Source: Cobetia amphilecti (GTDB lineage Bacteria > Pseudomonadota > Gammaproteobacteria > Pseudomonadales > Halomonadaceae). From it: a DNA stretch of 64,000 nucleotides. The position numbers and the translations under genes were made by a program. Where the stretch lies: the NCBI RefSeq assembly GCF_030010415.1, contig NZ_JASCSA010000005.1, one strand, 5' to 3'. The notes beneath the pieces are model-generated. The model saw nothing but the letters and a program-made list of their open reading frames with translations, searched no databases and was not told the DNA's origin. How positions within the stretch are numbered: position 1 is the first letter of the stretch; every line of letters begins with the position of its first letter. Shown in pieces: positions 52,389 through 63,085 of the stretch.

Positions 52389-53417
52389 TCAGGCCTTCAT
52401 GTCGAGCACGATGCGCCCCTCGATCTTGCCCTCGATCATGCGTCCGAAGATGTCGTTGATGTCCTCGAGCCTGCCGGTCTGCACGGTGGCGGCGACCTTG
52501 CCTTCCGCGGCGAAGTCCAGCGCCTCCTGCAGGTCCTGACGCGTGCCGACGATGGAGCCACGCACCGTGATGCCATTGAGCACGGTGGAGAAAATCGGCA
52601 GCGGGAAGTCCCCCGGCGGCAGACCGTTGAGCACCAGGGTGCCGCCACGGCGCAGCATGTTCTGGGCCTGATCGAAGGCCTTGGGTGATACCGCCGTCAC
52701 CAGCGCGCCATGCGCGCCGCCGATCTCGCGCTTGATGACGCTCGCCGGGTCTTCCTTCATGGCATTGACGGTCACGGTCGCGCCCAGACGACGGGCCAGT
52801 TCCAGCTTGGCATCATCCACATCCACCGCCGCCACGTTCAGGCCCATGGCACGCGCATACTGCACCGCCATGTGTCCCAGCCCGCCGATGCCCGAGATCA
52901 CCACCCACTGACCGGGGCGGGTGTCGGTCATCTTGAGTCCCTTGTAGACCGTGACCCCGGCGCACAGCACCGGCGCGATCTCCACGAAGCCCACGCTGTC
53001 CGGCAGACGTCCGACATAGCCGGCGTCCGCCAGCGTGAACTGGGCAAAGCCGCCATTCACCGAGTAGCCGGTATTCTGCTGGCTCTCGCACAGCGTCTCC
53101 CAGCCACCCAGGCAATGCTCACAGTGGCCACAGGCCGAGTAGAGCCAGGGCACCCCGACACGGTCGCCTTCCTTGACGTGGGTGACGCCCTCGCCCACCG
53201 CCGCGATGGTGCCGACGCCTTCATGGCCGGGAATGAATGGCGGATTGGGTTTTACCGGCCAGTCACCATGCGCGGCGTGCAGGTCGGTATGACAGACCCC
53301 GGAGGCGGCGACCTCGACCAGAATCTCGCCACGCCCCGGTCGCGGTACCGCGACCTCCTCGATCACCAGCGGTGCACCGAATTCACGTACCACGGCGGCT
53401 TTCATGCTGTTATCCAT
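52389..53417 (-). CDS. adhP: Zinc-dependent alcohol dehydrogenase (AdhP-like)
   Basis: Start at 53417 (MDNSMKAAVVREFG) with GAGGAG upstream; 342 residues. Catalytic-zinc ligands are in SGVCHTDLHAAHGDW and PGHEGVG; the structural zinc is CGHCEHCLGGWETLC. The NAD site is GIGGLGHMAVQYA. It matches bacterial class I propanol/ethanol-preferring dehydrogenases. With the aldehyde dehydrogenase just upstream on the same strand it forms an alcohol-to-acid pathway. Its Shine-Dalgarno GAUGAGGAG is fully complementary to nine bases of sRNA copy B. Confidence 0.94.
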   Translation of the reverse strand: MDNSMKAAVVREFGAPLVIEEVAVPRPGRGEILVEVAASGVCHTDLHAAHGDWPVKPNPPFIPGHEGVGTIAAVGEGVTHVKEGDRVGVPWLYSACGHCEHCLGGWETLCESQQNTGYSVNGGFAQFTLADAGYVGRLPDSVGFVEIAPVLCAGVTVYKGLKMTDTRPGQWVVISGIGGLGHMAVQYARAMGLNVAAVDVDDAKLELARRLGATVTVNAMKEDPASVIKREIGGAHGALVTAVSPKAFDQAQNMLRRGGTLVLNGLPPGDFPLPIFSTVLNGITVRGSIVGTRQDLQEALDFAAEGKVAATVQTGRLEDINDIFGRMIEGKIEGRIVLDMKA

Positions 53418-53731
53418 GACGTACTCCTCATCCATTGAAGACTGACGAACATTCAAGACAGACGAACCAGCAGAGTTGCGGCGGAGAGTTGCGGCGGAGA
53501 GTGTGGGCTTGCGCCTGCATGCGCCAGCGCCCATGCCAGCGTTTTTCCAGCGCCCGAGCCTGCGCCCGAGCCAGTGCAAAGCTTGCCTCTCCATTGAAAC
53601 CAGACGCAGCGCTCCCTGCCCTGCGCCAGATCAAGCAATCGGATCTGGCGCGGGCATCGATGTCATTTTCTCAAGCAAGAATCGCGGGAGGCGTGCAGCA
53701 CCACCAGTCGCGGTGGCGCTGCCAGCCAGGC
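53418..53731 (-). other. Spacer between aldehyde and alcohol dehydrogenase genes
   Basis: It holds a 10-bp hairpin (GCGCCAGATC 53623-53632 with GATCTGGCGC 53642-53651), a terminator-like element behind the aldehyde dehydrogenase. It also holds short direct repeats (a 14-nt GTTGCGGCGGAGA pair near 53475-53502 and a 12-nt GCGCCCGAGCC pair near 53550-53573). No gene seen. Confidence 0.55.
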
Positions 53732-55252
<1,521 letters not shown>

Positions 55253-55299
55253 GGCGAACTCCTGTTGGCCGGATTCACGAGTGGCGCTCGTGATCGACG

Positions 55300-55400
55300 G
55301 CCTGTTGTTGTCATTGCTGCACAGTCGTTGTCGTTACTGAAAAGTCGTTGTCGTTGCTGAAAAGTCGTTGTCGTTGCTGAGAAGTCGTTGCCGTGTCAGC
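55300..55400 (-). repeat. 20-nt direct repeats upstream of the aldehyde dehydrogenase
   Basis: Units of the form AAGTCGTTGTCGTTGCTGAA start at about 55301 (degenerate), 55321, 55341, 55361 and 55381 (partial). The period is exactly 20 bp, about two helical turns. The array lies 50-150 bases before the aldehyde dehydrogenase ATG. Confidence 0.88.
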
Positions 55401-55666
55401 GAAACGCCTGGGTTGGCCCTTCTGCAGTGGCGCCGTTGGCGCTGACCCGCTGCCCGCTCTATCAAGCGGTACTTGCTCAGGCGACTCTCACAGTCTTGAC
55501 CACCGACGCCAATCGCGACATGCCCCCATGGGCGGAGACCGTCTCATCCCTTGGGAGGAGAAAAGGAAGGAGAAACGAACGCCGCCATATCGCGAAGGCC
55601 GCAAGGCACGACACCACGCCATGACGTTATGCTCAGGATATCGCCCGCCACCGGCCAGGAGCCTCC

Positions 55667-56476
55667 ATGTACCGTCTGTTGATCGCGGATGACCATCCGC
55701 TGTTCCGTGATGCCATCAGTCGTACCCTGAGTCTGAGCGTCTCCGATGACTCGGCGCCGCCCTACGAGCTGCTGCAGGCCGCCAGTCTCGCCGAGACGCT
55801 CAGCCTCATCGACGCGCACGCCGATAGCCTCGACCTGCTGCTGCTGGATCTCGACCTGCCCGACAGCCACGGCCTGGAAGGCCTGACGCGCTTGCGCCAG
55901 GAAGCAGACTGGCTGCCGGTGGCGATTCTCTCCGCCCACGAGGCGCGCGAGACGGTGCTGGAGGCCTTGGCACTCGGCGCGGTGGGCTATCTCTCCAAGT
56001 CGAGCTCGGCGGAGGTATTGCGCGAGGCGCTCGCGCGCATGCTGGCCGGTGAGGTCTATGTGCCCGCCCGACTGATGCGCGCCGCCCCGCGCCCGGCGCT
56101 GGCGAGCCAGGCGGCTTCCTCCTCAGCCTCAGCCTCAGTATCGGCCTCAGCACCAGTGCCATCGCCAGCGCCTCAACTCGCGCCGAGCCTCAGCGAGGCG
56201 GAATTCGCGCAGCGCTGGCAGACCCTCACCACCAAGCAGCGCGGCGTGCTGGAGCGCATGGTGCTGGGCGAATCCAACAAGATGATCGCCTGGCAGCTGG
56301 GCGTGGCGGAGACCACCGTCAAGTCGCATGTCTCCGCCATCCTGCACAAGCTGGGGGTCGCCAGCCGGGTACAGGCGATCCTGCTGGCAAGCCACGCCCT
56401 GCCTGTCGTGTCAGGCGCGAGCGCGCCCCCTGCCGCCCCACAATGCGCAACGCCCCGCCGGGGCGCTCACGAATGA
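55667..56476 (+). CDS. LuxR-type response regulator (ErbR/AgmR-like)
   Basis: A 269-residue protein. The receiver domain has acidic pocket DD at residues 8-9, phospho-acceptor D61 in LLLLDLDLPDSHG, and a KS(S) switch region. An Ala/Ser/Pro-rich low-complexity linker follows (about 148-175). The C-terminal LuxR HTH reads LTTKQRGVLERMVLGESNKMIAWQLGVAETTVKSHVSAILHKLG. AGGAGCC precedes the start. It is divergent from the aldehyde dehydrogenase across the 20-nt repeats; in Pseudomonas the related ErbR/AgmR controls ethanol oxidation genes. Confidence 0.88.
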   Translation: MYRLLIADDHPLFRDAISRTLSLSVSDDSAPPYELLQAASLAETLSLIDAHADSLDLLLLDLDLPDSHGLEGLTRLRQEADWLPVAILSAHEARETVLEALALGAVGYLSKSSSAEVLREALARMLAGEVYVPARLMRAAPRPALASQAASSSASASVSASAPVPSPAPQLAPSLSEAEFAQRWQTLTTKQRGVLERMVLGESNKMIAWQLGVAETTVKSHVSAILHKLGVASRVQAILLASHALPVVSGASAPPAAPQCATPRRGAHE

Positions 56477-56497
56477 GGCACACAGCGGGGCGTTGCG
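56446..56497. terminator. Terminator-like hairpin at the 3' end of the response regulator
   Basis: CGCAACGCCCCGC (56446-56458) and GCGGGGCGTTGCG (56485-56497) form a 13-bp stem overlapping the last codons. It lies between convergent genes. Confidence 0.6.
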
Positions 56498-56565
56498 AGG
56501 GCCTGCCACCAGCAGGGCTTTTACCTCTCACAAGGGCATAGGAACTGGGGCATAAAGCATGGGGC

Positions 56566-57894
56566 CTACATCAGCTCGCCGACCAGCACATAGCCATTGA
56601 GCAGGATGATGATCGCCGCGACCAGCACCCCGATGGCCGTCACCCAGTGACGATTGACCAGGTCGCCCATCAGGCGGCGGTTGGCGGTGAACATCAACAG
56701 CGGCACCAGCGCGAAGGGAATCCCGAAGCTGAGTACCACCTGGCTTGCGACCAGCACCTGCTGCTCCGGCAGCTCCATCAGGATGATGGCGATGGCCGGT
56801 GCCATGGTGATCACGCGGCGCAGCCACATCGGAATACGGAAGTTGACGAAGCCCTGCATCACCACCTGACCGGACAGGGTGCCGACGATTGACGAGGACA
56901 GCCCCGCCAGCAGCAGCGTGAAGCCGAAGATGAGACTCGCCGCATCCTGACCCATCAGCGGCGACAGCAGTTTGTAGCTCTCGGTGATGGAGGCCACGCC
57001 GGTCTCGCCGTTACCGTGGAAGACCTTGGCAGCCAGCACCAGCATCGCCATGTTGATCAAGCCGGCCAGCGCCATGCCGATGATGACATCCAGCCGGTAG
57101 TAACCCATCACGCGACGGCGCTGACCGCTGTCACGCACCCGGATGCGATTCTGGGACAGTGCCGAGTGCAGGTAGATGACGTGAGGCATCACGGTGGCAC
57201 CGAGGATACCGGCCGCCAGGAAGATGGCATGGCTATCTGGGAAGTTCGGGGTCAGCAGACCGTAGATGATCGGCTCCACCGGCGGACGACTCAGAATGAT
57301 CTCGAGCAGGAAGCCCGCCGAGACCGCCAGAATCATCGCGCCGATGATCATTTCCATCATGCGGAAGCCGAAACGCTGCATCACCAGCACCGCATAGGTG
57401 ATGGCGCCGGTCAGCAGCGCCCCTTCCAGCATGCTGAGCCCGAACAGCAGATTGAAGGCCAGCGCCGCCCCCAGGAATTCGGCCAGATCGGTCGCGATGG
57501 CGACGATCTCCGCCTGCACCCAGAAGGCCCACACCACCGGACGCGGGAAGCGTTCACGGATGACCTCGGCCAGATTCTTGCCGGTCGCCAGCCCCAGCCG
57601 CGCGGACAGGGTCTGGATCAACATCGCCATCAGGTTGGCCCACAGCACCACCCACAGCAGGGTGTAGCCATAGCGGGAGCCGGCCTCGATGTTGGTCGCG
57701 AAGTTGCCCGGGTCGATATAGGCGACGGCGGCGATCATCGCCGGGCCGAGGAATGGCAAGGCGCGGCGCAGGCGGCCAGCGAGACGGACAGGGGAAACTG
57801 TGTGCGCACCACCGGCAGCAGAGGCGTCGCCTTCGCTACCCAGTGACATGCTTGCGGCATGACGTACGGATTTATCGGACATGACATTCAGCAT
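56566..57894 (-). CDS. mntH: Nramp family Mn2+/H+ symporter
   Basis: A 442-residue inner-membrane protein with 11 hydrophobic helices. The metal-site motifs are DPGNFATNIEAGS in helix 1 and ATVMPHVIYLHSAL in helix 6. It imports Mn2+ (and possibly Fe2+) with protons. The exact start is uncertain: ATGs at 57894, 57882 and 57849 all lack a clear ribosome site. About 80 bases upstream of the first ATG lies a Fur-box-like sequence (57975-57993), consistent with metal regulation. Confidence 0.93.
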   Translation of the reverse strand: MLNVMSDKSVRHAASMSLGSEGDASAAGGAHTVSPVRLAGRLRRALPFLGPAMIAAVAYIDPGNFATNIEAGSRYGYTLLWVVLWANLMAMLIQTLSARLGLATGKNLAEVIRERFPRPVVWAFWVQAEIVAIATDLAEFLGAALAFNLLFGLSMLEGALLTGAITYAVLVMQRFGFRMMEMIIGAMILAVSAGFLLEIILSRPPVEPIIYGLLTPNFPDSHAIFLAAGILGATVMPHVIYLHSALSQNRIRVRDSGQRRRVMGYYRLDVIIGMALAGLINMAMLVLAAKVFHGNGETGVASITESYKLLSPLMGQDAASLIFGFTLLLAGLSSSIVGTLSGQVVMQGFVNFRIPMWLRRVITMAPAIAIILMELPEQQVLVASQVVLSFGIPFALVPLLMFTANRRLMGDLVNRHWVTAIGVLVAAIIILLNGYVLVGELM

Positions 57895-57974
57895 GGGGGG
57901 AAAACCTGCCAGATCAATGACCCGCGAACAGATAAAGAAATATGCGGGAGGCTATGTGATCAGCATACACGCCA

Positions 57975-57993
57975 AATGCCATTGATTCTCATT
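57975..57993. promoter_or_regulatory. Fur-box-like sequence upstream of mntH
   Basis: On the minus strand AATGAGAATCAATGGCATT matches the 19-bp Fur consensus at 14 of 18 informative positions. An MntR site cannot be excluded. Confidence 0.5.
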
Positions 57994-58046
57994 AAAAATA
58001 AGCGTGGTGCTCGATAGGCTCCTTCAATCACCCCCGTGGCGGACGC

Positions 58047-58157
58047 CTATTTGCCACTGTCTTTGCCTTCTCCCCTTTCCAGTCTCTTCTTGAGGCCCTT
58101 TTCCAGCTCCTTTTCCCTCCCCCTTTCCAGCATCTCTTCCAGCACTTCTGCGCGCGG
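58047..58157 (-). other. In-frame charged tail after the hybrid kinase amber codon
   Basis: After the kinase TAG (58160-58158) the same minus-strand frame stays open for 36 codons to a second TAG (58049-58047). It would encode a Glu/Lys/Arg/Leu-rich helix (LEEMLERGREKELEKGL...). The DNA is a purine-rich low-complexity tract. Whether it is ever translated is unknown. Confidence 0.45.
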
Positions 58158-59648
58158 CTAGCGACGATTGACCAGCAACTGGCGCAGACGCAGCGGCTTG
58201 ACCGGCTTGAGCAGAAACCCGAACCCGAGCGCACGCGCCCTGGCCTTGAGCGGCGCCGAGTGGTCCGCGCTGATCACTACCACCGGCAAGCCCGGCCAGC
58301 GTTGCCGCAGGCGTTGCGCCTGTTTGAGGCCATCGGGCTGCCCTTCCCCAAGCTGATGATCGACGATCAAGACCTGCGGCGCGGCCACGGCCTGCTGCAA
58401 CAGCACCTCGGCATCCTCGGCGCAGTGGACACTCGCGCCCCAGCTCCCGAGCAATGACTGCATGCCGGCACACACCTCCCGATCATCCTCGACCACCCAG
58501 ATAACGGTATCGAGCAGCGGCTGCGCGAGCGGTGACGCGCAAGGCTGACCGGGAGAAGTCGCGTCAGCCGCTGGCCCCTCCACACTGGCAGGCTGACGAA
58601 TCGGCACGCGGACTGCGAAGGCGGCGCCGCGCCCCGGCGTGCTGGTCAACGACAGGGGGTGCTCCAGCAGGCCGGTGATGCGCTTGACGATCGCCAGCCC
58701 CAGCCCGAGGCCGCGCTGCTCGTTGTCCTGGCGCGGCGTCAGGCGTCGGAACTCCTGGAAGACCACCTCGCGCTGATGCTCGGCGATGCCGGGGCCGTTG
58801 TCGGCCACGGTGATCTCCAGCCAGTCACCGCGACGCCGGCACCCCAGCAGCACCCGCCCGCGCGTCGAGCCATCCGGCACATGGCGCAGCGCATTGCTAA
58901 GAAAGTTGCGCACCACTCGCGCCAGCAATTGCAGGTCCGACTCGATACTCAGATGGCTGGCCACGTAATGCAGCTCGAGCCCACGGGCAGCGCCCAGCTG
59001 GCGATATTCCTCGGCGAGCACATCGAGCAGTTCACGCACCGGGAAGACGGCGACATCCGCCGTCAACACGCCGGCATCCAGCCGCGAGATATCGACCAGC
59101 GTGCCCAGCAGGCTCTCGACATCTGCCAGCGAGCGCCCCAGCCGCGCCACCAGCTTGCCCGGCGTGGAGACGCCCTGTGAAGCTTCGCCCGGCGTGACGT
59201 CAGAAATGGCGTCGCCCGGCACGGAATCATCCAGCGCCAGCCTCGCCAGTTGCTCTTCCAGGGCGCTGGCGAACAGCCGGGCGGCATTCAGGGGTTGCAG
59301 CAGGTCATGGCTGATGGCGGCGAGAAAGCGGGTCTTGGAGTGGTTGGCCGCCTCGGCGGCGGTGAGACGTCGATTGAGTGCCCCCAGCTCATCGAGGGTG
59401 CGATGCAGGGCATCGGTGCGCTCGCGCACCTGATCCGCCAGCAGTACCGCATGCTCGAAGGCGGCGTAGGGCGCGCTCGGTGAAGGACTGCTGGATTCGA
59501 CCCGCTCGATCAGGGCGGCGTTGATCTTCTCCAGCTGGCGATTGCGCGCCTTGAGGGCGGCGAGTTCGGCGCTTTGAGCGTCCGTCTCAGTCAGAGCGTC
59601 CGGCTCGGACAGAAAATCCTGCTCGGTCAGCGGCGTATCAGGCGACAT
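58158..59648 (-). CDS. Hybrid sensor histidine kinase (NahK/ErcS'-like)
   Basis: Start at 59648 (MSPDTPLTEQDF) with GGGAGGACAGG upstream; 496 residues. It has an N-terminal coiled-coil (about 28-105) without PAS domain or membrane segment, then HisKA with the phospho-His in FLAAISHDLLQPLNAARLF (H114). HATPase motifs VVRNFLSNALRH (N box), DNGPGI and GLGLGLAIVKRI follow, and finally a receiver domain (WVVEDDREVCAG, phospho-Asp in LIVDHQLGEG). The SHDLLQPLNAARLF box is typical of the NahK/ErcS' group. It overlaps the FIST gene by 11 bases, so the FIST protein is the likely sensor input. Confidence 0.88.
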   Translation of the reverse strand: MSPDTPLTEQDFLSEPDALTETDAQSAELAALKARNRQLEKINAALIERVESSSPSPSAPYAAFEHAVLLADQVRERTDALHRTLDELGALNRRLTAAEAANHSKTRFLAAISHDLLQPLNAARLFASALEEQLARLALDDSVPGDAISDVTPGEASQGVSTPGKLVARLGRSLADVESLLGTLVDISRLDAGVLTADVAVFPVRELLDVLAEEYRQLGAARGLELHYVASHLSIESDLQLLARVVRNFLSNALRHVPDGSTRGRVLLGCRRRGDWLEITVADNGPGIAEHQREVVFQEFRRLTPRQDNEQRGLGLGLAIVKRITGLLEHPLSLTSTPGRGAAFAVRVPIRQPASVEGPAADATSPGQPCASPLAQPLLDTVIWVVEDDREVCAGMQSLLGSWGASVHCAEDAEVLLQQAVAAPQVLIVDHQLGEGQPDGLKQAQRLRQRWPGLPVVVISADHSAPLKARARALGFGFLLKPVKPLRLRQLLVNRR

Positions 59649-60879
59649 CCTGTCCTCCCGTGCCGTCGGCAACCGAGCGGCGCTGGCCGATCACCACGCC
59701 GGTGAAGGTCTGGTTGATATGCATGCCGTGGTGCTGCTCACCGTAGGTATTGAAGCCGATCACCCGGTGCCGCCTGAGCATCCGTGAGGCCTCATCCTCC
59801 AGCGCCAGCGCCTCGATCTCCATGCGCCGCAGGAAGCAGTCGCAGCCGATGGTCAGCGCGGGCGGCCCAAGGCGCGCCTCCACCTCGGCGAGACGCTGCT
59901 CGAGCTGCTCGAGAATCGGCGTGGCCTGCATGGCGGTGAGCACGATGCCGGTCTCCACCGCGCAGTAGAAACTCAGACTGGCATCGTCATTCACGCGCTG
60001 GATGGAGCGCACGTAATGCGCCTCGCCGATGCGCACCGCCAGCGGGCAACGCGCGAAGACCGCCTCCTCCAGCGCCTCGGGCGCGACGCCTGCCAGCCGG
60101 GCGTACTCCTCGGCGGCGGGTTCGGCATTCAGCTCCAGCACGCGGCGCGAATCACGATCCACCGCCGTCACCACCAGCTTGTCGGCCAGCGGCGTGAGGT
60201 GATGGGTGCTGATGACCTCGAACGGCAGCCGCGTATTGACCACCACCACGACCGCCGCCTGATCATGAAAGACGCCGTCGGCGTAGACATAGGTGTGCGA
60301 CAGGCGATTGTCATCCCCGGCGGAGCCACCGAAGGCGGGAATGCTGCCCAGCGCCGCATCCAGCGTCGCCAGCACCTGCTCCTCGCTGCTCGAGAGCCCG
60401 TCGAGCAACGTCAACGCGAAGCTGTTGCCCATCACCGGCGCCACAGCCTGCTCGCGACAGCGTGCCAGCAGCTCGTCACTCAGCCCCTGGGCCCGCGGAA
60501 GATCGAAACCGCTCAGATCATCGATCAGCACCTGCGCCAGCGCGAAGTCACTGCGCGCAAGGCCGATGGCGGTGATGGAACCGCGCGCATAGCCCTCGGG
60601 CGTGATCTCGCCGGCGGTGGTGCAGCCGCTCACCGGCACCTCAGCGAAGGTGGCGGCCAGCGCCTGGCCCAGTGCCGCCAGCGGATAATCCGCCGAGCAG
60701 AAGAACAGCACCCCGCCGAGCCGCTCACGCCCCTCCAGCGCCAGATCAAGCGTTCGGGCAAGCTCGGCCACCGCCGCCTGCGGGTCCTTGAGCTGACTGG
60801 CCGCCGTGGCCAGCGCCACGGCATGCATCTCGCTCTGTGGCTGCGCCCTTTCCTTCACGCGACTGCTGACGTCCGTCAT
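59638..60879 (-). CDS. FIST domain protein, NosP-like
   Basis: A 413-residue protein made of FIST_N (GGVLFFCSADYPLAALGQAL, VSGCTTAGEITPEGYARGSI) and FIST_C (AVETGIVLTAMQ..., IGCDCFLRRMEIEA and FNTYGEQHHGMHINQTFTGVVIG). In Pseudomonas aeruginosa a FIST protein (NosP) binds haem, senses nitric oxide and controls the co-encoded kinase NahK. The same gene order and an 11-bp overlap with a NahK-like kinase are seen here. Haem binding itself cannot be read from the sequence. GGAGGAGGAG precedes the ATG. Confidence 0.85.
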   Translation of the reverse strand: MTDVSSRVKERAQPQSEMHAVALATAASQLKDPQAAVAELARTLDLALEGRERLGGVLFFCSADYPLAALGQALAATFAEVPVSGCTTAGEITPEGYARGSITAIGLARSDFALAQVLIDDLSGFDLPRAQGLSDELLARCREQAVAPVMGNSFALTLLDGLSSSEEQVLATLDAALGSIPAFGGSAGDDNRLSHTYVYADGVFHDQAAVVVVVNTRLPFEVISTHHLTPLADKLVVTAVDRDSRRVLELNAEPAAEEYARLAGVAPEALEEAVFARCPLAVRIGEAHYVRSIQRVNDDASLSFYCAVETGIVLTAMQATPILEQLEQRLAEVEARLGPPALTIGCDCFLRRMEIEALALEDEASRMLRRHRVIGFNTYGEQHHGMHINQTFTGVVIGQRRSVADGTGGQDVA

Positions 60880-60940
60880 GTCTCCTCCTCCCGTCGAGCG
60901 CGGCGGAGCCGGAGATGACGATCATCCGTCGGTGTCCGGC

Positions 60941-63085
60941 CTAGAGCACCAGCCCGCTGGCTCTCACCACGCGTCGTTCAATGGCGCCTACCAGCGTCTC
61001 GCGGCGGGTTCCCGCCAGCGTGACCCGCGACTTGGCCCGCGTGATGCCGGTGTAGACCAGCTCGCGGGTCAGAATCGGATTGGCGCCCTCAGGCAACACG
61101 AATAACACATGGCGGAACTCGGAACCCTGCGACTTGTGGACCGTCATCGCGAAAACCGTCTCCACCGCCTCGAGGCGTGACGGCAATACCGCGCGCACGC
61201 CACGGTGGAAGCGCTGGATGTCGGTGTCCTGCCCATCACGCTCGGTGTCTGGCGTCGCCTCCTCCTCCACCGGGAAGAACACGCGCAGACGCCCCCCGGC
61301 GGCGGGGTCCGGCAGGGTGATGCCGACATCGCCGTTGTAGAGCCCCAGCGCGCGGTCGTTGCGCGTCACCATCACCGGGCGACCGGAGTACCAGCCGCGC
61401 TCGTCGGCGATCAGTCCGCGCCGCATCAGCACCCGCGCCACACGCTGATTGAGGCCATCGACGCCGTAGGGGCCACGGCGCAGCGCGCACAGCAGCTGGA
61501 ACTCGAGCAGCAGGTCGATCACCTCACGCGCCGGACGCCGCTCACGCACGGCCTCCAGCGCCGGGCGGTAGCCGTTGATCACCAGCTTCTCGAGATCGCG
61601 GTCCTCCGGGCCACTGAGCTTGAGCCAGGCGATGTCGCGATAACCGGCCTTCCAGACATCGCGCAGCGCCTGACGATCGCCGGCGTTGCTGGCACGAGCC
61701 AGGGCACCGATGCCACTGTCGGCAGAGAAGCGATAGCTCTTCTGCAGCACCACCACGTGATCGGCGAGGCGGCCGCGTGTCGCTGATGTTTCCTCCAAGT
61801 CCTGGCCATCAGGCACGGCGATGGCCTGCTCCAGGGTTTCGCCGGTCAGGCGGCTCAAGTCGGCACACAGCGCCGGTGAATAGCGCGGCGGCAGCGCATG
61901 CTCACAGAGATCGCCCAGCACGGCGCCGGCTTCCACCGAGGCCAGCTGGTCCTTGTCGCCGAGCAGAATCAGGCGGGCGTGGGCAGGCAGTGCCCCGAGC
62001 AGCGCCGCCATCAGGTCGAGATCGACCATCGAGGCTTCATCCACCACCAGCAGATCCAGCGCCAGCGGGTTGCCGGCGTGATGGCGGAAGTGGCGCGAAT
62101 CCGGGCGAGCGCCCAGCAGGCGGTGCACGGTGCTTGCCTCGCGCGGGATGGCGGCGCGTACCGCGTCTGGCACCTCGAGCTTCGCCACCGCCCCTCGGAT
62201 CGACTCCGACAGTCGCGCCGCCGCCTTGCCGGTCGGGGCGACCAGGCGGATATCCAGCGCCCGCCGCTCGTGCAGATGGCCTGTCTCATCGCTCTCCAGC
62301 TCGCCCTCTGCACCGTCAGTTCCACCCGCCAGCGCCTGAGCCTGCAACAGCGCCAACAGACGCGTGACGGTGGTGGTCTTGCCGGTGCCGGGGCCGCCGG
62401 AAATCACCGTCAGGCGCTGACGCAGCGCCAGGGCACAGGCCAGCTTCTGCCAGTCCGGCTCGCCGTGCGGGTCCAGCTGATTGCTGGCGAACAGCTCGCG
62501 CAGACGCTCGCCCAGCGCATCGCTGACCCGCGTCTCGCCCTCCTCGCTCGGCCCCATCCGCGCACGCAGCCCCGCCGCGACTTCACGCTCGGCCTGCCAG
62601 TAACGGCGCAGATAGAGGCGCTCGCCCACCAGCACCAGCGGGCGCAGCGGCAGATGGCCTGCTGGGGAATCGGCCTGCGCCAGCACGCTGACCAGCCGCG
62701 ATGCCGCCAGTTGCTCGGCCCAGCGCCCGGCATCGAGATCCGCCAGGAAGGCCTCCGGCAGGGCCACGCTGACCTCGGCCAGATGCGCCTCGGATTGCTC
62801 CAGCGGCGGCAGCGACAGGGTCGCGCGTGGCTCGGCCAGCGCCCGCGACAGCGACAGGCACACATGCCCGCGCCCCAGCTGGTGGCTGGCCAGCGCGGCC
62901 GCCAGCAGTACGCTGGCCGGGGCCTCCGGCACATGGCGCGCCATGAAGCGCACCAGATGGGCATCGACGCGCCTAAGCCAGCCCAGCTCCACCCACAGTC
63001 CGAGCGTGGCGAGCAGGGTGTCGGCAGTCGGGGCGTCAGGGGGAGCGCTGTGCTGCTGCGTTGGCACAGACATGGTGTCAGACAT
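60941..63085 (-). CDS. recD: Exodeoxyribonuclease V subunit alpha
   Basis: A 714-residue SF1B helicase. It has an N-terminal RecBC-binding domain, Walker A VISGGPGTGKTTTVTRLL, motif II VVDEASMVDLDLM, motif III LILLGDKDQLASVEAGAVLG and C-terminal motifs HKSQGSEFRHV and YTGITRAKSRVTL. It is the 5'-3' motor of RecBCD for double-strand-break repair. It is longer than E. coli RecD (608), mainly by N-terminal and inter-motif insertions. The ATG overlaps the recB stop by 8 bases. Confidence 0.95.
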   Translation of the reverse strand: MSDTMSVPTQQHSAPPDAPTADTLLATLGLWVELGWLRRVDAHLVRFMARHVPEAPASVLLAAALASHQLGRGHVCLSLSRALAEPRATLSLPPLEQSEAHLAEVSVALPEAFLADLDAGRWAEQLAASRLVSVLAQADSPAGHLPLRPLVLVGERLYLRRYWQAEREVAAGLRARMGPSEEGETRVSDALGERLRELFASNQLDPHGEPDWQKLACALALRQRLTVISGGPGTGKTTTVTRLLALLQAQALAGGTDGAEGELESDETGHLHERRALDIRLVAPTGKAAARLSESIRGAVAKLEVPDAVRAAIPREASTVHRLLGARPDSRHFRHHAGNPLALDLLVVDEASMVDLDLMAALLGALPAHARLILLGDKDQLASVEAGAVLGDLCEHALPPRYSPALCADLSRLTGETLEQAIAVPDGQDLEETSATRGRLADHVVVLQKSYRFSADSGIGALARASNAGDRQALRDVWKAGYRDIAWLKLSGPEDRDLEKLVINGYRPALEAVRERRPAREVIDLLLEFQLLCALRRGPYGVDGLNQRVARVLMRRGLIADERGWYSGRPVMVTRNDRALGLYNGDVGITLPDPAAGGRLRVFFPVEEEATPDTERDGQDTDIQRFHRGVRAVLPSRLEAVETVFAMTVHKSQGSEFRHVLFVLPEGANPILTRELVYTGITRAKSRVTLAGTRRETLVGAIERRVVRASGLVL

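Noticed and set aside
55520..55624. A 34-codon plus-strand open frame (MPPWAETVSSLG...) before the response regulator
   Set aside because: Contains internal ribosome-site-like purine runs but no site before its own start; no evidence of translation.
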